DNA of 64,000 nucleotides, taken from positions 2,926,501 through 2,990,500 of the forward strand of contig NZ_JOMG01000002.1 in the NCBI RefSeq assembly GCF_000711225.1. The letters are read 5' to 3'. Position 1 is the stretch's first letter. The number at the start of each line of letters is the position of its first letter. The notes beneath the pieces were generated by a model that saw nothing but the letters and a program-made list of their open reading frames with translations, made no database searches and was not told the origin of the DNA. The position numbers and the translations under genes were made by a program. Below are positions 1 through 8,306 of this stretch, piece after piece. Source of the DNA: Pelobacter seleniigenes DSM 18267 (GTDB lineage Bacteria; Desulfobacterota; Desulfuromonadia; Desulfuromonadales; Geopsychrobacteraceae).

Positions 1-83
1 GAGTCAGTCAATGGCAGTCTTCGGCAAGTCCGCTTTGCTCGGCATTAACAGCATATAGCGATACGGTCGATAGTCATCCTTTG

Positions 84-644
84 ATGGAGAAGGCTTTTAC
101 TCCCCGCCGCAAGCCTGGTCGTAAAATCAAAGAGAAGGGTTTGCCCGAATTTGATGTCGCCCTCGCTGTCGCACAGATCGAATGTGGGGTGACTATCCCT
201 AAAAGTTTGAAGGATGAGCTTACCGAGGTAAAGGATCTCTACGAGGAACTCCGAAGGTTAAGCCTTGCTAGACTGAAAAAATATCAGGATATGTGTCAAT
301 ATGTAAAAGATTCTTATGTAGAGTATGCACATTATCTGGAGTGTACTGATGTAAATCGCGTCGCTGTATTGCGTAGATTGTCTGAAAAAATCGGAATCAC
401 GGTCGATCTTTCGCAAGCAATCTATCATCGCTCACGCTACAATCATGATGATGTCGACTATCGTAGGTGGAGTAAATCACTCGGTGTAGAGTTGTCGCAG
501 GGGACGGCGTGTCAGATTAAGGGAGGGATAGACTGTATTAGGTTTGGTGCGGCTGCCTTGCAGATTGGACCTAAGGGAAGTAAAGCTGATTCTTTGGTCC
601 TTTTTGTATTTTTGTCAAATTTGATTTCTGCTATTAGGAAATGA
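84..644 (+). CDS. hypothetical protein
   Basis: An open frame of about 186 residues that I do not recognise. The N-terminus is basic (RRKPGRKIKEK), followed by a helical, charged middle section and a C-terminus ending in a hydrophobic stretch (LVLFVFLSNLISAI). No convincing ribosome-binding site precedes the ATG at 84 or the TTG at 81, so the start is uncertain. The gene converges on the leftward gene at 634-1701 and the 3' ends overlap by 11 bases. It sits in an accessory region and could be a cargo gene of a mobile element; no function can be assigned. Confidence 0.5.
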   Translation: MEKAFTPRRKPGRKIKEKGLPEFDVALAVAQIECGVTIPKSLKDELTEVKDLYEELRRLSLARLKKYQDMCQYVKDSYVEYAHYLECTDVNRVAVLRRLSEKIGITVDLSQAIYHRSRYNHDDVDYRRWSKSLGVELSQGTACQIKGGIDCIRFGAAALQIGPKGSKADSLVLFVFLSNLISAIRK

Positions 645-1701
645 ACTCAAAGTTTGTTTCTCTGTCTTTGTAGTATCCATTGAAATTGTAGTGCCCTTTA
701 TAGAAGTATCCTTTTTCTTTCGGGAGGTAATGATCCCTAAGTTTTATTTTTGCGCCTATTTTCCCAACGAGATAGGTTCTTAAATCTTCTGTTGTATCGT
801 TCTGGAATAATACTGAAAATTTAAAGTTTCCTACTTTGAATGTCGATGATGATCCATTTTTAAGGCCGAGAACTAAAAGATTGGCGTTAAAATTTTGAGT
901 AAAAAAATATGATTCGCAATTTTTTTTGGGTAAATATTCTTTCTCTTTAATTTTTTTTGAAACATAGTCAGTAATATATTTACTGCAATTTTTTATAAAG
1001 AACTCGCTAAAGTAGACAGTATATTTTTCGCCTCCGATTATGACGACGGAAGGATCGCTTGAGGACATGCTGAAGGTAGAAAGCTCGTATTCGAACTCAT
1101 AATTATCGAATTCTAAAGCAGATTTTTCTGAAACGATTAATCTTTCAAGTGATCGGAAGTTTTCAAGGTCGAATATTTTTTCATGCACTGCAATGCAGAA
1201 ATCAATTTTGCATTTTGTTTTTTTTAGTCCACTTCCAATATTTCTTATCTTTGAAACAATTTTCATTTCCTCAGATTCAAGTAGCGGACTTTCTCGCAAG
1301 TCAGCAATTGCCGAATAGATGTTGAAACTGTTTTTGGGGGATCTAAATCCTGTACCGTACTGGATCGAAAGTTCCTGAAAATAGCTCAGGGTGATAGTCA
1401 GGTAAGAGTAAAATAATGGGTCAGGCCGGAACTTTGTCGTGATGTTGAGGTGGTTAGGGTTTCCTTGATCTTGTTCCGTCAAATCGAAACTCTGCTCTGG
1501 CTCAAAGAACGCACCGATATAATGAGCAAAATCGAGGAGTAGTTTTTTTATCTCTGTGCAGACTTTCTCCCTAGTGATGTCGGAAGAGGATTGGGGGACG
1601 ATTATCTCTATTCTACCTGCCCCTAGATGCATATCTGCTCCTGGTTTTGAAACCCCTGTGGTCGTGGAGAATTTTTTATCGTGGTCCATATATTCAATCA
1701 A
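634..1701 (-). CDS. hypothetical protein, AT-rich
   Basis: A 355-residue open frame that I do not recognise. Its codons are clearly more AT-rich than the nar or hcp genes in this window, which suggests recent transfer. A Shine-Dalgarno-like AGGAG lies seven bases before a TTG at 1701, and an internal ATG follows four codons later without one, so the TTG start is preferred. No signal peptide or membrane helix is evident. There are repeated beta-type hydrophobic patches and a lysine-rich, glycine/tyrosine-rich C-terminus. It converges on the gene at 84-644. Confidence 0.6.
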   Translation of the reverse strand: MIEYMDHDKKFSTTTGVSKPGADMHLGAGRIEIIVPQSSSDITREKVCTEIKKLLLDFAHYIGAFFEPEQSFDLTEQDQGNPNHLNITTKFRPDPLFYSYLTITLSYFQELSIQYGTGFRSPKNSFNIYSAIADLRESPLLESEEMKIVSKIRNIGSGLKKTKCKIDFCIAVHEKIFDLENFRSLERLIVSEKSALEFDNYEFEYELSTFSMSSSDPSVVIIGGEKYTVYFSEFFIKNCSKYITDYVSKKIKEKEYLPKKNCESYFFTQNFNANLLVLGLKNGSSSTFKVGNFKFSVLFQNDTTEDLRTYLVGKIGAKIKLRDHYLPKEKGYFYKGHYNFNGYYKDRETNFEFIS

Positions 1702-2027
1702 TTTTACTCTCCTGTCTTTGTGAAAGTCTCATGGAATTAACTTTGACAATATATTTCTGTCTGAGATGAATCCGTTTCCTTTTGTCAACTCGCTTGGATT
1801 GCGCAATCCGAGCGAGAGGCTTAGTTGTCGCTAAAATGAGCAATGATCGTGAAATAATTCTATCGTAGCGTGGCCCCCTCCTCGGATGGGGAATGAAAAA
1901 AAGCTTAAAATTTAACATTTAACGATTTGGACAGTTTCGGGGCAAGGGTCGGAGGTTATTTGGGTACAATCAATTTCGATTGTGGCAGGAGGGGGCATCC
2001 ATAGTTAGATTCATCCTGAAATATACA

Positions 2028-2315
2028 TCATTGATCAATTCCAAAATTCTCGTCCGGAAGTTCTCGGTTTTCATCGAACATAATCAGACTTCTTCGATGG
2101 TCTTTTAATGCGAGTAAAGCGACTTTAAAGCAGTCTTCACATAAATCTAAATGATAGGAGGTTCCGTCTTCCTTGGAACCATAACCCCATTGTGCTTTGA
2201 GTTCTCCAGATTCCTCAAATTTTTCACCATCAATATCTATAAAGAGGCTTTTTCCACAAACGTCACAGACGCAATCGACAACCGTTTCAAGAACTTGTTT
2301 CCCAAAAATTTTCAT
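2028..2315 (-). CDS. small protein with two CxxC pairs, putative zinc-binding
   Basis: A 95-residue protein with one CxxC pair near residues 17-20 (CDVCGK) and a second near residues 59-62 (CEDCF), a pattern typical of small zinc-ribbon proteins. The rest is acidic and soluble. Its metal-binding role is inferred from the cysteine spacing only. It stands alone between AT-rich intergenic stretches, about 200 bases from an IS3-family remnant. No operon partner is visible. Confidence 0.65.
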   Translation of the reverse strand: MKIFGKQVLETVVDCVCDVCGKSLFIDIDGEKFEESGELKAQWGYGSKEDGTSYHLDLCEDCFKVALLALKDHRRSLIMFDENRELPDENFGIDQ

Positions 2316-2523
2316 AGAGATACTCTTGGTTAGATCTTTTTAGTTTTTATTGCAACAAGCAAGTCAATGATTCCAAAACTCTATCACTACTTTAGTATAC
2401 TATTCTATATCTGAAAGCATAAGTCTGATCAATATTTCAAATGTACCTATATTTGCAAATTCCCCATTGGGGGGGGTCTCATTCCAAATCTGATGTTCTG
2501 ATATCTGAACGGTTTGACATTTA

Positions 2524-2973
2524 GTGAGCCAGATACACAAAATCCTTTACAGGCCCCTCTCCTGGCGGCTGTCCAATACCCAGGATGCCGATTTTTGCGT
2601 TGCCGCCCTTGAAGAGGCATTGCAGCGTTATGGCAAGCCCGAGATCTTCAACACCGATCAGGGCAGCCAGTTTACCAGCTATGCGTTCACCAGCGTACTG
2701 AAGGATGCCGACATCAAAATCTCGATGGACGGCAAAGGACGCTGGATGGACAGCGTCATGATCGAGAGACTCTGGCGGTCTCTCAAATACGAATGCATCT
2801 ATCTCAACGCATTCGAAACAGGAAGCGAGGCAAGGGCCGGAATCGGCCGCTGGATTGATCGTTACAACAGCCAGCGCCCCCATTCCAGTCTGGACGACAG
2901 AACACCGGATGAGGCATATTGGCAAAAACCCCGGCCCGGCTACGCCGGACCGACCATCCGACTGGCGGCATGA
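2524..2973 (+). pseudogene. IS3-family transposase (OrfB) C-terminal remnant
   Basis: The 149 codons encode only the C-terminal part of an IS3-type integrase core. The second catalytic Asp lies in FNTDQGSQF and the catalytic Glu in MIERLWRSLKYE, followed by the family's typical RYNSQRPHSSLDDRTP ending. OrfA and the first half of OrfB, including the first catalytic Asp, are missing. The sequence after the stop, up to about 3032 (TGGGGCCACCT), resembles an IS3 right terminal repeat. The left end is lost, so this is a dead fragment. Confidence 0.85.
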
Positions 2974-3131
2974 CCATGAAGGCTTTCCACCTTATTTCTG
3001 CCGCCGACCTGTTCAGTCAACTGGGGCCACCTCTTTTGTAAGTGTCATAGAGCTAAGCCTACGACATTTACGATTTGTCTAACAAGTGAGGCTTGGCGGA
3101 ACGCTTACGATGATTTCCCGTGTGCAGCTTG

Positions 3132-3434
3132 TCAAACTCCGGTAAACAGAAAATCGAGTGAAGCTATTATTTCGTCGCGTTGCAAAACTGCTGAGTTGAT
3201 TTTATTTTTCAAAGTCGAGGCCGGAATAGCCGCCAGCAAGTGCGTCATGAGGATATAGTCAACTCCTTCAATACGAATTACAGGATTGAGAATTTTCATT
3301 CTTTTCGAAACTTCTTCAACGGCAACCAACGGCGCAACGACTCTCGTAGAAAGTATGTCTATAATTTCATCCTGAAGATCCATCAGGTATGGAACGCTGC
3401 TAGATGGTGAGCCGTAAATGTCAAATTTCGCCAT
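3132..3434 (-). CDS. ccdB: CcdB-family toxin (gyrase poison)
   Basis: A 100-residue protein that begins MAKFDIYGSP and ends with a short hydrophobic/aromatic tail (LDFLFTGV). Both ends, the length and the middle segment (PVIRIEGVDYILMTHLLAAIP) fit the CcdB family, whose members poison DNA gyrase. The start is set at 3434 because it overlaps the last base of the upstream ccdA stop codon (TGATG), the usual translational coupling in ccd operons. The longer open frame reaching 3461 would run into ccdA and is unlikely. The pair probably serves to stabilise the accessory region. Confidence 0.85.
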   Translation of the reverse strand: MAKFDIYGSPSSSVPYLMDLQDEIIDILSTRVVAPLVAVEEVSKRMKILNPVIRIEGVDYILMTHLLAAIPASTLKNKINSAVLQRDEIIASLDFLFTGV

Positions 3435-3667
3435 CAGAATTGCCTCAGTCCCTCGCTCCAAATGCCCTTGCGATCCACATATTTATTGGCCGCCTCAATC
3501 GCTTCTTGATTGGTTTTCAGCCACTCTTCCCGATCACGGTTTTCTAGTATCTGTTCCAAACTTTGTTCCAGGGTTTTTGACAGATTAATTTTGTTTTGTT
3601 TGGCCCGTTGTAGAAGATCGCTTCTGATACTGAGATTTGCCGATTGTTTGCGGGCTGTGTTCCCCAT
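3434..3667 (-). CDS. ccdA: CcdA-family antitoxin
   Basis: A 77-residue antitoxin. The N-terminal ARKQSANLSIRSDLLQRAK segment is a ribbon-helix-helix DNA-binding strand and helix. The C-terminal part (EEWLKTNQEAIEAANKYVD...GIWSEGLRQF) matches the CcdA region that wraps CcdB. The ATG at 3667 is chosen over the one at 3709 because a perfect AGGAGGT lies just upstream and because a promoter and palindrome occupy the longer frame's first codons. In known systems the CcdA-CcdB complex represses its own promoter, which fits the palindrome at 3678-3695. Confidence 0.88.
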   Translation of the reverse strand: MGNTARKQSANLSIRSDLLQRAKQNKINLSKTLEQSLEQILENRDREEWLKTNQEAIEAANKYVDRKGIWSEGLRQF

Positions 3668-3677
3668 AAATACCTCC

Positions 3678-3723
3678 TGCGCATTTGTATGCGCATAATA
3701 ACTTTTCACTCAAAGCCTGTCAA
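3678..3723 (-). promoter_or_regulatory. ccdAB promoter with overlapping operator palindrome
   Basis: Read on the minus strand, TTGACA (3723-3718) and TATTAT (3700-3695) are separated by exactly 17 bases, a near-perfect sigma-70 promoter. Immediately downstream, TGCGCAT-TTGT-ATGCGCA (3678-3695, plus-strand reading) is a perfect 7-bp inverted repeat touching the -10 element. It is the natural candidate for CcdA/CcdB autoregulation. Confidence 0.75.
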
Positions 3724-3879
3724 ATAATTCAATCATAAAATCTGGAAACCCTATCTTCTTACATGTCACGACCAATAGCACATCAAAAACCCACCTGGCG
3801 ATCCGGGGGGGGGGGGCTGATAAGTCAGAAATTTCAAGAAAAATTTACTTCTTTCTGAACAAGGCAGTGCAGATTCGGG

Positions 3880-4320
3880 TTAAAAAAACAATTGTGGGCT
3901 GATATTGAACCGCTTCGACAGCTTTGCAATATGGGTCTTGGTTAAGCTTTTCGACCCGCTTAAAATCTGTGAGACAAGCGATTTGGTGCCGATCTCATCT
4001 TTGAGATCGGAATAAGTCAAACCGTACTGGTCAATCAAAACCCTCAAAGTCGATATGCCTGGATCAATTGAGTTTCCCTCTTGATCAAAACGCTGAATGC
4101 TTTCAAGGCTGTTTTCATAGTCCTCAATGGAATCAGATACGATATCCATCAAATACAGCAGCGGCTCCCCCTCTCGATCCTCGGCTTTTGTCATAAGCTG
4201 TTCCAGCAACTCGAGGGCAAATTGATAATCATCATCAGTTTTTATTTCGATGGCCCGTTGTATTCTCCCCAAAAACGACAGAAACGAGTCCTCGATTTGC
4301 GTTACAGCTTCAGAGTTCAT
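3880..4320 (-). CDS. HigA-like antitoxin / XRE-type regulator
   Basis: A 146-residue protein with an N-terminal helical region and a C-terminal helix-turn-helix (about residues 90-146: LIDQYGLTYSDLKDEIGTKSLVSQILSG, then SLTKTHIAKLSKRFNISPQLF). This layout fits the HigA family (COG5499), whose members normally pair with a HigB RNase toxin encoded just upstream. Here an IS4-family element begins 60 bases upstream, and I find no HigB-like sequence on either side of it. It is therefore an orphan antitoxin or regulator, possibly severed from its partner. Confidence 0.7.
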   Translation of the reverse strand: MNSEAVTQIEDSFLSFLGRIQRAIEIKTDDDYQFALELLEQLMTKAEDREGEPLLYLMDIVSDSIEDYENSLESIQRFDQEGNSIDPGISTLRVLIDQYGLTYSDLKDEIGTKSLVSQILSGSKSLTKTHIAKLSKRFNISPQLFF

Positions 4321-4380
4321 TCTTAGATCCTTGTTCGATTATTTTGATCAAATTTGATTATCCTATTTTTGACCTGCTTA

Positions 4381-5629
4381 CATTGCTGTCTCATAGTTTC
4401 AAATAAGAGATAACTGCTTGTTGCATAAAGGTATTTTTGGTTTTGGCGGCAAGAACAGTTCTTTGAAATCGCGTCGTTCGAACAAGTTTAGCTGTAATAT
4501 TCGCAACATCTGCTGCATGGAGCGTCCGATCTTCGCTTGAAATTTCAAGAACGCCAGCACCAGATACGCACACAGGGCAATCCAGAGCTGAGTCATCACG
4601 GCATTGCGCGAGGTTCCCAGAAAGCTCTTGATGCGCAGGTTTTGCTTGATCCATTTGAAGAACAGCTCAATCTGCCAGCGTTCTTTGTACAATTCAGCGA
4701 CCGTTGCCGCTGGAATATCCAGCGCATTGGTCACAAATTCGTAAGTGATGTCGGTCTCCGCATCCAGATACACGACCTTGCGGAAAGTTCCCACGATGCC
4801 TTGCAGCTGAATCTGTTGATCCAAGAGGACCCCTGGACTTTTCCGGCCCCGACGCTTCTTGCCGGGAATGGTGACCGCATTGCTTTTCAGCCGGGCGACA
4901 AAGCGGACTTCTGCTTTCGTGAGCTCCTGATACCATGTGTAGTCAGTGTAGCCCCGGTCGAAAACAACGTAGGAGCCCTTGGGAAAGCCCAGTTGCCGAG
5001 CGACCTTGATTTCATGCTCCTTGCCTTCAGTCAGATCGACAAAGGCTGGCAAATAGCCGTCTGCATCCAGACCGATATGAAGTTTAGCGGCCCCTTTCTC
5101 TTTGCGGTACTTTGCCCAGGGAAACAGGGACAGCGTCAGGTCAATCATTGATGCATCCAGGAGAAAGAGCTTCTCCTTGAACTTAAACCGCTTTCGCGGT
5201 GCGCAACTCTGGCAGCGAGCCAATAACTGCTGAAACAAGGCCTCGTACATCTGATGAGGCTGTGTTTCATTCGCTCTGGCCAAGGTTGCCCGGCTGAATG
5301 GCCTGACACCAAGGTGGTAGAGCTTGCTACCTTGAGCCGCGATATTATCGGTAATATCCCTTAGACTGTTGCGGCCGGTCAGTTGGGCTGTCAACAGGGC
5401 TATAAATTGAGTCCAACGGGAAAACGAGCGGAATTTCTGACCGGCGTGATGTTTGTTTGCCAGAGCCTGAAATTCATGTCTCGGGAAAATACGTACAATT
5501 TGAGAAAGAACAGTGCTACAATGCGCCATGGCTTGGAACTCCTTGTTTTCAATGTGATTTTGGCGAATTCATTGTAACACAAGTGGGCTCCAGGCCATTG
5601 TTTTTATTGATCAATCTATGAGACAGCAG
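4381..5629 (-). mobile_element. IS4-family insertion sequence, apparently intact
   Basis: The element is flanked by an exact 11-bp direct repeat TGACCTGCTTA at 4370-4380 and 5630-5640, which reads as the target-site duplication. Its ends carry inverted repeats: TGCTGTCTCATAG from 4384 on the left, and the same sequence in reverse complement ending near 5628 on the right. It encodes one full-length transposase. The undamaged ends, duplication and gene suggest a recent insertion. It lies directly upstream of the HigA-like gene. Confidence 0.9.
4399..5529 (-). CDS. IS4-family transposase (DUF4372 + DDE)
   Basis: A 376-residue DDE transposase. The N-terminal part (residues 1-75, HEFQALANKHHAGQKFRSFSRWTQF...LTGRNSLRDI) matches the DUF4372 domain of the ISPepr1-type IS4 group. 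The catalytic core follows, with Asp in LFLLDASMIDLTL, Asp in VVFDRGYTDYTWY and Glu in the YREK-like motif YKERWQIELFFKWIKQ. The length is normal and no frameshift is seen. The start codon at 5529 is about 100 bases inside the right terminal repeat. Confidence 0.93.
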   Translation of the reverse strand: MAHCSTVLSQIVRIFPRHEFQALANKHHAGQKFRSFSRWTQFIALLTAQLTGRNSLRDITDNIAAQGSKLYHLGVRPFSRATLARANETQPHQMYEALFQQLLARCQSCAPRKRFKFKEKLFLLDASMIDLTLSLFPWAKYRKEKGAAKLHIGLDADGYLPAFVDLTEGKEHEIKVARQLGFPKGSYVVFDRGYTDYTWYQELTKAEVRFVARLKSNAVTIPGKKRRGRKSPGVLLDQQIQLQGIVGTFRKVVYLDAETDITYEFVTNALDIPAATVAELYKERWQIELFFKWIKQNLRIKSFLGTSRNAVMTQLWIALCAYLVLAFLKFQAKIGRSMQQMLRILQLNLFERRDFKELFLPPKPKIPLCNKQLSLI

Positions 5630-5815
5630 TGACCTGCTTAAGATAAAGTAATTGGCCGTCTGAATGATTGGCAAAAATACTATTCTCAGTTTGAAAAAAG
5701 AGAGAATTTTATTCAGTGACTTAAACTTTATTTGCAAAACCCGTCTAGGCCTCTAGGACTTCCATAAGCTATCAACTCTTAAGAGTAGGTAATTGAGGAT
5801 CAATGTTTTCTTGCT

Positions 5816-6553
5816 CTAAAACCATTTTTCTCCCCTAGAAGCCTCAGCAAGATCAGAAATAAGGGCATTTTCAAAAACTGATTGAGAAAGAGTTCGAAAG
5901 GAAGCAGTTTCATCAGACCTACCAAATCTTCTTAATTTTTGTTTGTCCATCAAGTGAGGATAAACTTCTCGATCAACAGAATCGAAAATATGCTGATAAA
6001 TACTCAAACCGCCGGCATCAATATCCCCCCAATGAAAAAACTTGACCGTTTCAGGCAGCTTCGCATCTAGCATCCTGAGCACAGTAGCTGCATTAGGGTT
6101 AAGAAAGCCGGATGAGAAAATCGTAATGCCTGCACCATGATCGTCTGTTTCACGGCAATGACGATTGAATGAAGCAAGGTTTTCTACAGTCAGGACGTAA
6201 TTCAAATCTTCTGGAGACCTAGTAAATGAAAGAGCCTCAATCAAATCGGGGGGAACACCAACGAACGCGGGTATCCGACTGATATCCAGGAGAGAATCGC
6301 TGAAATGAATTCCCAAGGGTCCCTTAAAAAGCATCGCAGACGGATGCTTTGTTAAGCCTAAAGATTCATAGAGATCTCTAGAATTTTTATGGGGACTGCT
6401 ATTGAATCGGTTCCAGACAGCAGCAAATCGATCCCTCAAGTTCTCCATAATTTTGGAATCACCTAGCATTTTTGCACTGAATGTTCTCAAATCCATATCT
6501 CTATGCTTTCCGGCCAGAACGGAAGCAAGAGCCAAGAACAGGGTGTTGACCGG
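5816..6553 (-). pseudogene. jetD: JetD-like (Wadjet) nuclease, N-terminally truncated
   Basis: The frame encodes about 245 residues of a DUF2220-type TOPRIM nuclease. VLTVENLASFNRHCR carries the conserved glutamate and VKFFHWGDIDAGGLSIY carries the conserved DxD-like aspartates of the JetD catalytic domain. In Wadjet systems JetD cleaves plasmid DNA caught by the JetABC SMC complex. The reading frame stays open upstream of the TTG at 6535 until the edge of the IS6-like element at about 6555. The N-terminal DUF3322-type half, and any jetABC, have been cut away, so the gene is probably non-functional. Confidence 0.75.
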
Positions 6554-6554
6554 G

Positions 6555-7367
6555 CATTGTCAAGTTAACCAGTCTCCCCGAGAATACACTGATGGACACA
6601 TTAAAGAACGCTTACAAGGGACATTGTTACCCTTGATCAGTCATCAGTCACGCCGTATGGCTCTACCATCGATTCTCCCTCAGCTACCGGGAAGTCGAAG
6701 AGCTGCTCGCTGCCCGAGGAGTTGAGGTCAGCTACGAAGCTATCAGGATGTGGTGTCTGAAATTCCCCTCCTCTTATGCGAGGAGACTTCACAAGTCGAC
6801 CGGAGGACCCGGCGATATCTGGCATCTCGACGAGATATTTATCAAAATTTGCGGGAAGAGACACTATCTGTGGAGAGCCGTTGATCAGGATGGGGATGAG
6901 ATCGACATTCTGGTTCAAAAGAAGCGGGACAGGAAAGCTGCTCTGCGATTCTTCCGCAATCTGCTGAGGAAATCCGGGGTTCAACCCCCTTAAGATCGTA
7001 ACCGACAAACTTCCTAGTTACCATGCTGCGTTAAGAGAATTAGCCCCCAATACACCTCACGAAACGAGTCAGTATCAGAACAATCGTGCCGAGGTTTCTC
7101 ACCAACCAACTCGGCAGCAAGAGCGCAAGATGCGGCGATTCAAATCGCAGAGGCAAGCTCAGCAGTTTCTTTCATTCCATGGATTGGTCAACAACATCTT
7201 CCGTCAGCAGCGTCACCTGCTCAGCGCTAAGAGTTATCGTGTCCTTCGGGACCGGGCATTCAACATTTGGCAACAGCATACGTGTATCCAGCAGACAGAG
7301 GGGAATGGGGTGATTTGATCGAGGCGGCATTGGAGAGAAATTGCCTCGGGCGATTAACTTGACAATG
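6555..7367 (+). mobile_element. IS6-family-like element, decayed
   Basis: Terminal inverted repeats CATTGTCAAGTTAA (6555-6568) and its reverse complement (7354-7367) bound an approximately 810-bp element, a size usual for IS6. The transposase is recognisable in pieces across different frames: YREVEELLAARGVEVSYEA, then WHLDEIFIKICGKRHYLWRA with the first catalytic Asp, then the NNRAEVSHQPTRQQERKMRRF block with the Glu region, and a C-terminal tail. At least two frameshifts separate these blocks (near 6650-6750 and near 6985). No flanking duplication was seen. The element truncates jetD. Confidence 0.8.
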
Positions 7368-7548
7368 TCATCCAAATATCCAAACTTTGCTGATAGACAT
7401 CGTCATCACACCTTTCTGTTTACACCTTGCTGCTGCGAAAAATCATCCTGGAAACTTAATAATAACAATTATTTCTTGGGTTTCATGTGAAAACTTGAGC
7501 AGGGAGAGATGAAATAGTTCTTCTATCTGTTACCTTTTTTGTCTTTTT

Positions 7549-7562
7549 TTGATCTGAATCAA
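7549..7562. promoter_or_regulatory. FNR-type binding site upstream of the hcp operon
   Basis: TTGATCTGAATCAA is an exact match to the FNR palindrome TTGAT-N4-ATCAA. It lies 62 bases before the first gene of the hcp operon, a position suited to activation under anaerobic conditions. A CRP/FNR-family regulator such as HcpR or DNR could also use it. No such regulator is encoded in the window. Confidence 0.7.
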
Positions 7563-7623
7563 TTTCTTCATTCCCTCCTTCAGGTATTGTCTGCACATCA
7601 CACGGACAACAAGGAGCAATCCA

Positions 7624-7845
7624 ATGAACCTGCAAAACAATATCGGTGAGCAACCAATCAATAAAACCATAGAAGCCCATCCTGTCATCGGCGAGATTCT
7701 GCAGAAATACGACATCGGCTGTGTCACCTGCGGAGTCGGCATTTGTCTCGTCAAGGACGTGGTGACGATTCACGCCTTGGGGGCAGAGGCCGAAGCAAAG
7801 ATCGAGCAGGAAATAAACGATTACCTGAACGATAAAGGAGAATAA
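7624..7845 (+). CDS. DUF1858-type redox protein, hcp-associated
   Basis: A 73-residue protein of the DUF1858 / hybrid-cluster-associated redox disulfide type. The core reads HPVIGEILQKYDIGCVTCGVGIC, with a CxxC near residues 33-36 and a further Cys shortly after. This small domain also forms the N-terminus of RIC/ScdA proteins that repair iron-sulfur centres after nitric oxide damage. An AAGGAG site precedes the ATG. It is first in a tight operon with an Fe-S protein, a hemerythrin and Hcp, so a role in nitrosative-stress chemistry is inferred from context. Confidence 0.75.
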   Translation: MNLQNNIGEQPINKTIEAHPVIGEILQKYDIGCVTCGVGICLVKDVVTIHALGAEAEAKIEQEINDYLNDKGE

Positions 7846-7848
7846 ACC

Positions 7849-8304
7849 ATGGCAAACCTGGCATGCGGATGTCCCGGCTCACAGGTCCGGACAATAAATA
7901 AGGCTGAAAACAATAACGAATCAACAGGGCGCCTTTCTTCTGAACTGCGCCAGTGGCCGACCCAGTTACATCTGGTCCCGCCAACCGCACCCTATTTGCA
8001 GAATGCTCACCTGTTGATCGCTGCAGACTGCACCCCATTTGCCTACGCAGACTTTCACCGTGATTTCATCAAAGGCCGGGTTCTGGTCAACGCCTGCCCG
8101 AAACTGGATGACAGCAGTCCTTATGTTGAGAAGTTAGCAGCGATGATTGCCCAGAACGATATTCAGTCGGTGACCGTCACCATTATGGAAGTTCCTTGTT
8201 GCCGCGGATTGGCCATGTTCGCCCAGCAGGCAATTGCCCAGTCCGGCAAGGATGTTCCTTTGGATATCGTCATCATTGGCGTGGATGGTCAAAGGAGAAA
8301 CTAA
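7849..8304 (+). CDS. cysteine-rich Fe-S type protein, hcp-associated
   Basis: A 151-residue protein beginning MANLACGCPGSQVR, followed by a linker and an approximately 100-residue alpha/beta domain (LHLVPPTAPYLQNAHLLIAADCTPFAYADFHRDF...VLVNACPKLDD). Further Cys residues lie in CTPFAY, NACPK and EVPCCRG. Similar proteins occur beside Hcp in sulfate- and metal-reducing bacteria, where they are annotated as iron-sulfur proteins; the function is not established. The gene starts three bases after the preceding stop, with AAAGGAG inside the end of that gene, so the two are translationally coupled. Confidence 0.65.
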   Translation: MANLACGCPGSQVRTINKAENNNESTGRLSSELRQWPTQLHLVPPTAPYLQNAHLLIAADCTPFAYADFHRDFIKGRVLVNACPKLDDSSPYVEKLAAMIAQNDIQSVTVTIMEVPCCRGLAMFAQQAIAQSGKDVPLDIVIIGVDGQRRN

Positions 8305-8306
8305 CG

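Noticed and set aside
1694-1918. 74-codon minus-strand frame
   Set aside because: Very basic and low-complexity, no ribosome-binding site and no family; looks like chance.
5641-5815. HigB toxin partner for the HigA-like gene beyond the IS4 element
   Set aside because: Translations of the region on both strands do not show the HigB pattern; only short frames exist.
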